Made by a program: the position numbers and the translations under genes
Notes under the pieces: generated by a model
Told to the model about the DNA's origin: nothing
Seen by the model: the letters and a program-made list of their open reading frames with translations, nothing else
Database searches by the model: none
Shown: positions 8,334 through 15,560 of the stretch, in pieces
How positions within the stretch are numbered: position 1 is the stretch's first letter
Layout: each line of letters opens with the position of its first letter
Virus record (IMG/VR): IMGVR_UViG_3300027851_000111
Span: 1 to 27,368 of that record
Origin: a virus
DNA: 27,368 nucleotides
Strand: one strand, 5' to 3'

Positions 8334-9086
8334 ATGTCAGTCACCACGATAGATACGCCATTTAATTTTCCTTCTCATGCTATTAAAGATGATGAGGCTA
8401 AGAAGGTTGTATTTTGCATTCCAACGATTTCCAAGCCATATCAGGTAACGTTAGATAGTCTTAAAGCGTCAATTCCATTGATTACGGCGGCGGGTTGGGA
8501 AGAAGGAACTGTGTACCAAATCGGATGCCCGTATATCTCTGCGGCAAGGTCTACGATGCTCCGCAAGGCGTTAGATGCCAAAGCGACTGTGATTGTTTTT
8601 ATCGACCATGATCTTTCATGGGAACCAGAGAATTTGCTACAGTTGATTGAAACAGAAGGCGATGTTGTTGCCGGAACCTATCGCTTCAAGGGCGAGCCGG
8701 AAGAATACATGGGCGCTATTTTCCCCGGTGAGGATGAGTGCCCTATTGTCAGGGAAGATGGGTGCATCAAGGCGCATTCCATTCCAGCAGGATTTTTGAA
8801 AGTCACACGGCGTGCGGTCAACAAGTTTATTACGGCCTATCCCGAATTGACGTATGGCGAAAAGTGTTCGCCTGCAATCGATTTGTTCAATCATGGCGCG
8901 ATGGAAGGTGTGTGGTACGGTGAGGACTATGCGTTCGCAAAAAGATGGCGCGAACGGTGCGGCGATATTTGGCTGATTCCCGATATGAATATCTCCCATC
9001 ACACACCGGACAAGGAATACAAGGGAAATTTTCACAATTTCATGCTAAGGCAACCCGGCGGCACTGACTACAAAGGAGAATCGTAA
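8334..9086 (+). CDS. Glycosyltransferase, GT-A fold, family-2-like
   Basis: 250 residues. Transfers a sugar from a nucleotide-sugar donor; acceptor unknown. The strand VVFCIPTISKPY is followed by the region AARSTMLRKALDAKATVIVF and then IDHDLSWEPENL, where D91-H92-D93 is the metal-binding DxD-type motif of GT-A enzymes. VVAGTYRFKG and AGFLKVTRRAV are typical later elements, and GEDYAFAKRWRERCGDIWL matches the ED..F..R acceptor-side motif of family-2-like enzymes. No membrane segment, so cytoplasmic. It sits right after the capsid terminator and before the neck genes. ATG 8334 has no clear ribosome binding site; the nearest purine run lies inside the terminator hairpin. Enzyme class fairly sure, substrate unknown. 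Confidence 0.8.
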   Translation: MSVTTIDTPFNFPSHAIKDDEAKKVVFCIPTISKPYQVTLDSLKASIPLITAAGWEEGTVYQIGCPYISAARSTMLRKALDAKATVIVFIDHDLSWEPENLLQLIETEGDVVAGTYRFKGEPEEYMGAIFPGEDECPIVREDGCIKAHSIPAGFLKVTRRAVNKFITAYPELTYGEKCSPAIDLFNHGAMEGVWYGEDYAFAKRWRERCGDIWLIPDMNISHHTPDKEYKGNFHNFMLRQPGGTDYKGES

Positions 9087-9596
9087 ATGAAATACAGCCT
9101 ATTCGTACCTAAGCAGGCAGTGGGCGCTAACCTTGTCTATTTTGACCTATGGAATCCTGGGAACAGCTTTCTTGTTGAGCTTGAATCGGTTGTTCCCGTC
9201 GTCTCAGGCGCGGTAGCCGTCACCGGTGTTGTTGGCGTTGATCTCATCCTGACGCGGACTTCCGCCGTGGGAACTGGCGGTACTGCGGCAACCGTTGAGG
9301 GAACTGACACGACTGCGATGACATTCTCTGGAATCGACAATTCGCAGCCGCTATCCTTGCTCACCCTGAGTGCGCGATTAACGCCGTCAGGTGGCGCAAC
9401 GGCTGGCGCTGTACTTGAATGGGCGAGTGTATTCACTGAGGAAACGAATGCTGCTGCCTACAATGTGCAGGCCAACATGGTGGGTGCGACACCTGTTATC
9501 ATTTCACCATCCAGCGGAATTCGCGTTGTTCAAGGTGCAGTGGCTTCTGTCGGTAATATCGGCTTCAATGTTGTTGTCAGTCTTAAACCAAGGTAA
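9087..9596 (+). CDS. Beta-rich structural protein, function unknown
   Basis: 169 residues starting immediately after the glycosyltransferase stop, with AAAGGAG before ATG 9087. Almost all of it is predicted beta strand with Gly/Ala/Val/Thr-rich loops (VVPVVSGAVAVTGVVGVDLI, FSGIDNSQPLSLLTLSARLT). No Cys, no membrane helix after a charged start. The composition and place among neck genes suggest a virion protein such as a head decoration or fibre-base protein. No family recognised, and no catalytic motif visible. Confidence 0.75.
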   Translation: MKYSLFVPKQAVGANLVYFDLWNPGNSFLVELESVVPVVSGAVAVTGVVGVDLILTRTSAVGTGGTAATVEGTDTTAMTFSGIDNSQPLSLLTLSARLTPSGGATAGAVLEWASVFTEETNAAAYNVQANMVGATPVIISPSSGIRVVQGAVASVGNIGFNVVVSLKPR

Positions 9597-9607
9597 GGAG
9601 TATTAAA

Positions 9608-9853
9608 ATGGTCACATGGTTTGAACATCCGCAACACGGCAGGCATCCGGCAACCGGCGAGGAGATTGATGCGCTCAAATCTGCTGGATGGAAGCCTTGC
9701 CCGTCCTATGGTAGTATTGCGCCTGTTATCGAAGAAGCACCTGTTATCGTTGCACCCACCGTTTCACCACAGGAGCCGCAGAAACGTGCACCTGGCCGCC
9801 CTCCAAAAAATGCAGGAGATGTAGGCTATGGCGTCAGCACAATCCCTGATTAA
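9608..9853 (+). CDS. Small protein with an AT-hook-like motif
   Basis: 81 residues with an AAGGAG site before ATG 9608. The first 35 residues are compact (TWFEHPQHGRHPATGEEIDA). Residues 36-58 are Pro/Val-rich and flexible. Residues 59-67 read KRAPGRPPK, close to the GRP core flanked by basic residues of AT-hook DNA-binding peptides. The gene overlaps the start of the gp4-like gene by 26 bases, so the two are coupled. A DNA contact at the portal channel is possible but speculative. Its size and position are common in podoviruses, and the function is not known to me. Confidence 0.7.
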   Translation: MVTWFEHPQHGRHPATGEEIDALKSAGWKPCPSYGSIAPVIEEAPVIVAPTVSPQEPQKRAPGRPPKNAGDVGYGVSTIPD

Positions 9854-10535
9854 CCGTGCGCTTAAACAGATAGGCGCACTTTCTGCCGGTGAAACACCGA
9901 CATCCGAGGAAACGGATGACGCGCTGACCGCGATGAACGCCATGTTTGGCACATGGCGAAATGACCGGCTGATGGTCTATGCGCTGGCCGATAACAGCCT
10001 GACGCTAGTGGTTGGTCAATCATCCTACACTATCGGCATAGGTGGCGATCTGAGCATCACTCGTCCTGTTGCCTTCGATAGCGCCTATACAACGGAAAGC
10101 GGTACGGATACGCCAGTCCGCCTGATTGACGAGGCATACTATGACGCGATACCGGATAAAACGGTAACAAGTTCTCTGGTGCAGGTAGCCTTTTACAATC
10201 CGACTATGGCATCCAGTCAGGGAACGCTGAAAGTCTGGCCGGTTCCATCAGTAGCTAATACGCTGCATCTAGTGACATGGATTGAACTTGCGCCGATCAC
10301 GTCACTGTCTGCCGCCATCGTCTTGCCGCAAGGGTATGAAGATGCGATTGCATCGAATCTCGCCCTGCGGATAGCACCTGAATATCCTACCGCTAAAGTT
10401 TCGCCCTTGCTGGTCAAGATGGCAAACGATTCGCTGAATGCCATCAAGCGCATCAATAAACCAATGCTGCATTTAACGAGTCCGATGGCGAAGGATTTTC
10501 ACGGGCATCGGTCAAATATACTGATTGACGCTTGA
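9828..10535 (+). CDS. Head-tail connector, P22 gp4-like
   Basis: 235 residues. Proteins of this type bind below the portal after packaging, extend the neck and help keep DNA inside. The start SAQSLINRALKQIGALSAGE and the segment SEETDDALTAMNAMFGTWRN are the hallmark of the gp4 tail-accessory family, in which an N-terminal helical bundle packs against the portal. The middle has FYNPTMASSQGTLKVWPVPS, and the end has LPQGYEDAIASNLALRIAPE, both typical. It is longer than P22 gp4 (166), as is common in related phages outside the enteric group. It precedes the gp10-like gene, as in P22. Confidence 0.88.
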   Translation: MASAQSLINRALKQIGALSAGETPTSEETDDALTAMNAMFGTWRNDRLMVYALADNSLTLVVGQSSYTIGIGGDLSITRPVAFDSAYTTESGTDTPVRLIDEAYYDAIPDKTVTSSLVQVAFYNPTMASSQGTLKVWPVPSVANTLHLVTWIELAPITSLSAAIVLPQGYEDAIASNLALRIAPEYPTAKVSPLLVKMANDSLNAIKRINKPMLHLTSPMAKDFHGHRSNILIDA

Positions 10536-10536
10536 T

Positions 10537-11937
10537 ATGAATATCCCCTTCGTTGGCATGGAATACACATCACGATCCCTGAATGAAAATGCGCAGGTGT
10601 TGATGAATCTGTTTCCTGAACTCGATAAATCAGGAAAATATCCTGTTGCCCTGTATGGAACGCCGGGACTGTTATTACTGGGAACCATAGGCAGTGGGCC
10701 TGTTCGTGGCATGTTGCCGGTTGGCAGTGTGCTGTATGTCGTCTCCGGCACTGAATTGTACAAAGTCACGACAGCGTATAGCGGAACGTTGCTTGGCACA
10801 ATCAGCGGCACTGGCGCTGTGTCCATGAAAGCCAATGTAACGCAGTTGATTGCCGTCAATGGCACGACAGGATACATCGTCACGTTGGCGACAGATACCT
10901 TTGCGGAAATTACTGACGCTGATTTTCCGGCGAATCCTGTCACCGTAGATTATCTTGACGGGTATTTCCTTGTGAATGACCTCAACACGCAGGCATTTTA
11001 TTACTCGACGAATGGGCTGGTATGGGCGGCGCTGGATTTTGCTTCCGCTGAGGGCAATCCAGATAATATCGTTGCCGTCTTTGTCGACCATCGGGATCTG
11101 TTGCTGTTTGGCGACCAGACTGTGGAATCATGGTATTCGTCTGGCTCGGCAAGTTCTCCATTCCAGCGCAGGGATGGCGCTTTCATGGAAATTGGATGCG
11201 CGGCTCCGTTCTCGATTGCCAAACTTGATAACACGGTTGTCTGGTTGGGCAAGGACGATAAAGGCAAGGGCATGGTGTGGAAGGCCAACGGCTATACACC
11301 ACTGCGAATTTCTACCCATGCCGTTGAGTTTGCCATCCAGAACTATGCGACGATTTCCGACGCCATTGGGTACAGCTATCAGCAGGAAGGACATGCCTTC
11401 TACGTGCTGACTTTTCCGACTGCCGAAAAGACATGGGTATATGACGCATCGACAAACGCATGGCATCAACGCGGATATTGGCAACAGGCGGCTGGCACTT
11501 TTACCCGGCATCGCTCGAATTGCTTTGCGGTATTTAACGGGCAACTGGTGGTTGGCGATTACCAGAACGGCAAGCTTTATGAACTTGATCTCGATACCTA
11601 TACAGACAATGGAGACATTCTCCGGCGTGTCCGCGCCTGTCAGGTGATCTATGACAAGAGCACGCTGGGCAGAGTGCTGCATGGCGCGTTACAGGTGGAT
11701 ATGGAAGTCGGTGTTGGCTTGATTAACGGACAGGGTAGTGATCCACAGGCGATGCTGCGCTGGTCAGACGATGGCGGGCATACCTGGTCGAATTATCACT
11801 CGCGTACCATCGGCGCAATCGGAAAATACGCAACAAGGGTTATCTGGCGGCGGCTCGGCATCGCCTTCCAGCGGGTTTATGAGTTGAGTATCAGCGATCC
11901 CGTGAAGGTCGTTATTCTTGGGGCGGTACTGCAATGA
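10537..11937 (+). CDS. Packaged-DNA stabilisation protein, P22 gp10-like
   Basis: About 466 residues from ATG 10537; an in-frame TTG at 10525 lies inside the previous gene and is less likely. Binds the gp4 ring and closes the neck before the tail needle and fibres attach. The start NIPFVGMEYTSRSLNENAQV with VNLFPE-like MNLFPELDKSG and GTPGLLLLGTIGSGPVRGML matches the gp10 pattern. The middle carries repeated beta strands expected for its propeller (VDHRDLLLFGDQTVESWYSS, VVWLGKDDKGKGMVWKANGY, TWVYDASTNAWHQRGYW). The end (RRLGIAFQRVYELSISDPVK) matches the P22 gp10 C-terminus in style. The stop overlaps the next ATG (ATGA). Confidence 0.88.
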   Translation: MNIPFVGMEYTSRSLNENAQVLMNLFPELDKSGKYPVALYGTPGLLLLGTIGSGPVRGMLPVGSVLYVVSGTELYKVTTAYSGTLLGTISGTGAVSMKANVTQLIAVNGTTGYIVTLATDTFAEITDADFPANPVTVDYLDGYFLVNDLNTQAFYYSTNGLVWAALDFASAEGNPDNIVAVFVDHRDLLLFGDQTVESWYSSGSASSPFQRRDGAFMEIGCAAPFSIAKLDNTVVWLGKDDKGKGMVWKANGYTPLRISTHAVEFAIQNYATISDAIGYSYQQEGHAFYVLTFPTAEKTWVYDASTNAWHQRGYWQQAAGTFTRHRSNCFAVFNGQLVVGDYQNGKLYELDLDTYTDNGDILRRVRACQVIYDKSTLGRVLHGALQVDMEVGVGLINGQGSDPQAMLRWSDDGGHTWSNYHSRTIGAIGKYATRVIWRRLGIAFQRVYELSISDPVKVVILGAVLQ

Positions 11938-12791
11938 CCGTGCAAATTCAATTTGTGCCGCCGCGCATTCCATTTGTCGATCTCAAGACAGGCGAGATTA
12001 ACCGTCCTTGGGAAGATTTTCTGCGCAGTCTGTTTACGATTGTTGGCGGAAGCAGTGGCGTGATTGACCACGCGACATTGACAAATCTCAACAGCGCTGT
12101 ATACACCCATTTATCGGCTGTCAATGCAACAGACCTGATTGATGGTGGCGATACCTTGCTGCACTACCACGCATCAGATAGAAATAGCGCGAACTTCACT
12201 GGGACTAACTGGACAGACCTGACGGATGCTGGGGATTCTGTGCTGCATTTTCACGCCAGTGACCGGGCGAGAGCAAACCATACCGGAACGCAGGCGAAGA
12301 GCACGATCTTTGACTTTCCATCATTCCCTGTCTATCTGTTCAACCACTTCGCCGATGTCGGCAATGTCGGGACGGGGGAAGATGATCTTTATTCGGATAC
12401 GATTGCGGCGGGACAGCTTGCCAGCAATGGTGACCGATTGGAAATCGAATATGGCGGTACTTTCCTGAATCACGCCACAGCAACGAGACAGTTAAAGGTT
12501 TATTTTGGCGGTACGCAGATATTTGCCACTGGCGCACTAACCATCAGTGCTGCATCTGGATGGACTGTTTATGTCAGTATCATCCGTGTCAGCTCCAGCG
12601 TTGTGCGCTACATGGTGTCTATGAATACGATGAATGCAGCGCTGGCTGCTTACACGGCGGTTGGTGAAGTCACCGGATTGACACTGGCCAATACGAATGT
12701 TTTGAAAATAACTTCAGAATCCGCAGGAGTTGGGGCTGCCGACTCCGACATCGTAGCGAAACTTGGTTCCGTGGTGTACAGGCCGATATGA
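11934..12791 (+). CDS. Tail protein with HYH motifs
   Basis: 285 residues. The first 45 (VQIQFVPPRIPFVDLKTGEI, then RPWEDFLRSLF) are the conserved start of a podovirus tail protein that follows the gp10 gene. Residues about 60-120 contain two copies of a motif, DGGDTLLHYHASDR and DAGDSVLHFHASDR, each followed by AN.TGT. The C-terminal 150 residues are beta-rich and look like a small trimeric knob (NGDRLEIEYGGTFLNHATAT, YVSIIRVSSSVVRYMVSMN). It probably forms the tail needle or a fibre on the neck. Both ends overlap neighbours by four bases (ATGA). The exact role is inferred. Confidence 0.78.
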   Translation: MTVQIQFVPPRIPFVDLKTGEINRPWEDFLRSLFTIVGGSSGVIDHATLTNLNSAVYTHLSAVNATDLIDGGDTLLHYHASDRNSANFTGTNWTDLTDAGDSVLHFHASDRARANHTGTQAKSTIFDFPSFPVYLFNHFADVGNVGTGEDDLYSDTIAAGQLASNGDRLEIEYGGTFLNHATATRQLKVYFGGTQIFATGALTISAASGWTVYVSIIRVSSSVVRYMVSMNTMNAALAAYTAVGEVTGLTLANTNVLKITSESAGVGAADSDIVAKLGSVVYRPI

Positions 12792-13177
12792 AAATATGCG
12801 ATGAACCGCAGGAAGAAATTACCCGCGTGGCTTTTGAAGCATCGAGAGAGGTATTGCCAGAGGATTTCACTTTCGATGACATGCGGAAACAACTAGGACA
12901 TTGGCGCTTGCGCGGAATTTTTGATAATGATAAATGCGTAGGTGCGATTATGGATAACGAAGGCATTGTGCATATTTCTGTGCTGCCTGAAGCACGTAGG
13001 CAATGGGCTTCCAGAAACTTGCTGAAACAGGCGATTCATGGTGCTATGATTGATGGTAAGGTGAGCACGTTTGTATTCAATGGCGATAGAGAACGGGCGA
13101 AATTTGCTGAACGGCTAGGATTTATCCGCAAGACTGAAAACGATGAAGTAGCGAGGTATGACTATGTTATTCACTAA
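12788..13177 (+). CDS. GNAT-family acetyltransferase
   Basis: 129 residues. GNAT enzymes move an acetyl group from acetyl-CoA to an amine; the target here is unknown. Seen: RLRGIFDNDKCVGAIMDNEG (central strands), HISVLPEARRQWASRNLLKQ (strand 4 and the acetyl-CoA-binding helix, with a degenerate form of the usual R/Q-x-x-G-x-G/A loop), and FNGDRERAKFAERLGFIRKT, the classic C-terminal GNAT segment where A-x-x-F/L-x-x-x-G-F packs on CoA. The gene is locked into the tail operon by ATGA overlap upstream and a 20-base overlap downstream. Related GNAT genes occur in this place in other podoviruses. A capsid- or host-protein target is possible. Confidence 0.8.
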   Translation: MKICDEPQEEITRVAFEASREVLPEDFTFDDMRKQLGHWRLRGIFDNDKCVGAIMDNEGIVHISVLPEARRQWASRNLLKQAIHGAMIDGKVSTFVFNGDRERAKFAERLGFIRKTENDEVARYDYVIH

Positions 13178-14336
13178 AAGACAGGTAATGTATGTTAGCC
13201 GAGCGACAGCGAGAGCTATGTCGGCAGAAATGCCCATAGGCGATCCCTATGGTGGCCCCGCCTATGGTCAAAAAGAAGATTGGGGAACTGCCATATCCGT
13301 CGGCGGAAGTCTGCTTGGTGGTGTACTTTCAAACGATGCTTCATCCGATGCGGCGAATACGCAAGCGAGTGCGGCTAACTCAGCAGCGCAGCTTGAAGCC
13401 CAGGCCGCACAAAGGGCGCTGGAAGAACAGAAGCGCCAGTTTGATCTTTCCCGCTCCGATTTGGCTCCTTGGAAGAATACAGGGAATGCCGCATTAGATC
13501 AACTTTCACTAATGACAGGTATTTACCCGCAGAGCCAGAGGTTGTCTAGCCTGGGTTCTATGGGCGGAAGCATGGGTGATTACAAAGCTGTCAATTCTCC
13601 TGATTTGATAGATACATCAAAGGGGGGTGCATTTAATCCCAATGCTGATTTATACGCATCCAGTCCAGAATACAAGGCTGCCTATGATAAATTCATGGGA
13701 TGGCATCAGTCCCGTTATGGGAAATCGCCAAATCTTTCTTTGGGTTCCGATGAACAAATAGCAGAGAAACAGATTCAGGATTTTGGTTTCAATCTTGGAA
13801 ATTACAATACAAATAAAAAAACATCTTACGACAAGAATTTACAAGATAATTCTGCCGCTGCACAAGCCAAACAGGATGCTTATAGCTTTGCATCAACTGA
13901 CCCAAGCTATGCCTTCCGCCAATCAGAGGGAAACAAAGGCATTGAAGCCGCCTTGCGCGCACGTGGCATGTATGGCTCTGGCGGTGCACTGAAAGAACTG
14001 ACCGAATACAACTCGAATCTTGCCTCGACTGAATACGGCAATCAGTTTGGCCGTCTGTCGACATTGGCCGGATATGGGCAGAATGCGACGAATTCAGGTA
14101 ACACGCTCGGTGCACAGTATGCGGCCAATGCCGGGAATATCGGTATTAACAGCGCGGCCAACTCTGGCAATGCACTGCTGGCCGGTGCGAATGCCCGCGC
14201 ATCAGGGTACGTCAATAGCGCAAATAACTGGGGGAATACGCTAGGCAATGTTGGTGGCACATTGGCCGACTACTACAAGAGAAATGGCAGTGGCGGTAGT
14301 GGTTCTGAAAGCTATCCTTGGAATTATAATTGGTGA
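13158..14336 (+). CDS. Ejection (DNA-transfer) protein 1
   Basis: 392 residues from ATG 13158; ATG 13164 is also possible. Proteins in this slot are packed in the head and injected to form a conduit through the cell envelope. It has a Gly-rich start (GTAISVGGSLLGGVLSND), a long Ala/Gln helix (AANSAAQLEAQAAQRALEEQ), the DLAPWKNTG element and YSFASTDPSYAFRQSEGNKG with RARGMYGSGGALKELTEYNS, which are strongly conserved in podovirus DNA-transfer proteins. The last 100 residues are Asn/Gly/Ala repeats (NAGNIGINSAANSGNALLAG). Three such proteins in a row match the P22 gp7-gp20-gp16 layout, though sequence relation to P22 itself is not claimed. Confidence 0.82.
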   Translation: MTMLFTKRQVMYVSRATARAMSAEMPIGDPYGGPAYGQKEDWGTAISVGGSLLGGVLSNDASSDAANTQASAANSAAQLEAQAAQRALEEQKRQFDLSRSDLAPWKNTGNAALDQLSLMTGIYPQSQRLSSLGSMGGSMGDYKAVNSPDLIDTSKGGAFNPNADLYASSPEYKAAYDKFMGWHQSRYGKSPNLSLGSDEQIAEKQIQDFGFNLGNYNTNKKTSYDKNLQDNSAAAQAKQDAYSFASTDPSYAFRQSEGNKGIEAALRARGMYGSGGALKELTEYNSNLASTEYGNQFGRLSTLAGYGQNATNSGNTLGAQYAANAGNIGINSAANSGNALLAGANARASGYVNSANNWGNTLGNVGGTLADYYKRNGSGGSGSESYPWNYNW

Positions 14337-14340
14337 CATC

Positions 14341-15558
14341 ATGGCTAATTACGGATTACTCGATACCAGCATTCCAGGACAAGCGCAGAATACGCTTGCT
14401 TCTGCATTCAAGCAGACACAGGACACGCTGAAAGCCGGGCGGCTGTCTGACTTGCAATATAAGCAAGCCGAGCGCCAAGGAAAGGTGCAGGATTTGCAGC
14501 TGCAATCCGCCCAGCGCAACGCGGCCATAGATGCGCGAACGGATGCCTACCTCAAATCGCCGGAAGTACAGGCATTGCAACAAGAGCCGGATAAGGCGAA
14601 GGCATATCAGACATTCTTGGGTGGGATCATGCAGATTGGCGGTTTTAAGACGGCGGAAGAGGCGATGGGATACATGAAATCGCGGGCTGAGACAGAAAAG
14701 CCGATTACAGTTTCAGCCGGATCAACTCTAGTTAAACCAACTGGTGAGCCACTCTACACTGCGCCGCCTGTTGATAAGGTAGCACCGCGTCCCGCATGGT
14801 TGAAAGATGATGGAACAATCGACCAGACGATATATGAAGGATTGAAGGGGCTTAACCCGAAATTCTCAATATCTTCTGGTGGAGGAACTCCATATTCTGT
14901 TCCTGTCTATACCCCGCAGGGCGTAATGGCATTCAATACAAGAAACGCATCATTGACGCCATTGCAGGTAGAAGGCACACCAGTAATGCGTGCGACAGAT
15001 GATCCAACATTGCAAGGAAGAATCACTGCTTCCAAAAAAGAAGGCGAAGTGTTTGGCGAGAAGAAGGGGAATATGGTTGGAACAGAAAACGCATTGGAAT
15101 CAGTGGGTAAGGCAAAAGCATTATTGAAAGCTGGTATTTATTCAGGATCATGGGGGCCGCTTGGTAAGGGTATTGCCAAATGGACACCCGGAATGGATAA
15201 AACAAAAGCATCGAATACTGAAACTTTTATTTCAGAAATTGGAAATACAATCGTTCCACGTTTGAAAGAATTTGGTGGCAATGACTCAAATGAGGAATTG
15301 AGATACTTAAAGATGATTCAAGGTGGGGACACTACTTTTGAACCTGCTGCACTGGAAAGCATCCTTAATAGTGTTGAAGCAAAGATTCGGCGCGGAATTG
15401 ACCGCGTGAATCAGGGGCTAACGCCAGATGGTAGGCCAAAAGCACAATCATCGCTCAAAGGCGCAGCCGTTCCTGTCAGAAGTGAAGCGGAAGCGCTTTC
15501 GCTTCCGGCAGGGACAAGGTTTAAGCTGCCGGATGGCAGGACAGGGACAGCGCAATAA
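14341..15558 (+). CDS. Ejection protein 2
   Basis: 405 residues. ATG 14341 lies four bases after the previous stop; an in-frame GTG/ATG farther upstream lies within the previous gene. The start NYGLLDTSIPGQAQNTLASA and the Gln/Lys-rich helix GRLSDLQYKQAERQGKVQDL are typical of the second ejection protein of podoviruses. The middle has ALESVGKAKALLKAGIYSGS and FISEIGNTIVPRLKEFGGND. The end (SEAEALSLPAGTRFKLPDGR then TGTA) is a short C-terminal motif found at the ends of many phage ejection and tail proteins. It should be a virion-internal protein delivered with the DNA. Confidence 0.82.
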   Translation: MANYGLLDTSIPGQAQNTLASAFKQTQDTLKAGRLSDLQYKQAERQGKVQDLQLQSAQRNAAIDARTDAYLKSPEVQALQQEPDKAKAYQTFLGGIMQIGGFKTAEEAMGYMKSRAETEKPITVSAGSTLVKPTGEPLYTAPPVDKVAPRPAWLKDDGTIDQTIYEGLKGLNPKFSISSGGGTPYSVPVYTPQGVMAFNTRNASLTPLQVEGTPVMRATDDPTLQGRITASKKEGEVFGEKKGNMVGTENALESVGKAKALLKAGIYSGSWGPLGKGIAKWTPGMDKTKASNTETFISEIGNTIVPRLKEFGGNDSNEELRYLKMIQGGDTTFEPAALESILNSVEAKIRRGIDRVNQGLTPDGRPKAQSSLKGAAVPVRSEAEALSLPAGTRFKLPDGRTGTAQ

Positions 15559-15560
15559 TC

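Noticed and set aside
11128-11682. 184-codon minus-strand ORF opposite the gp10-like gene
   Set aside because: Opposes a well supported structural gene and has no plausible protein pattern.
12078-12105. Promoter-like TTGACA, 16 bases, TATACA
   Set aside because: It lies within the coding sequence of the tail protein, with no gene start near. Kept out as likely chance.
8334-12791. Diversity-generating retroelement, suggested by podovirus type and a repeat motif in two fibre-like genes
   Set aside because: No reverse transcriptase gene and no near-identical template/variable repeat pair. The shared HYH motif is similar only at the protein level.
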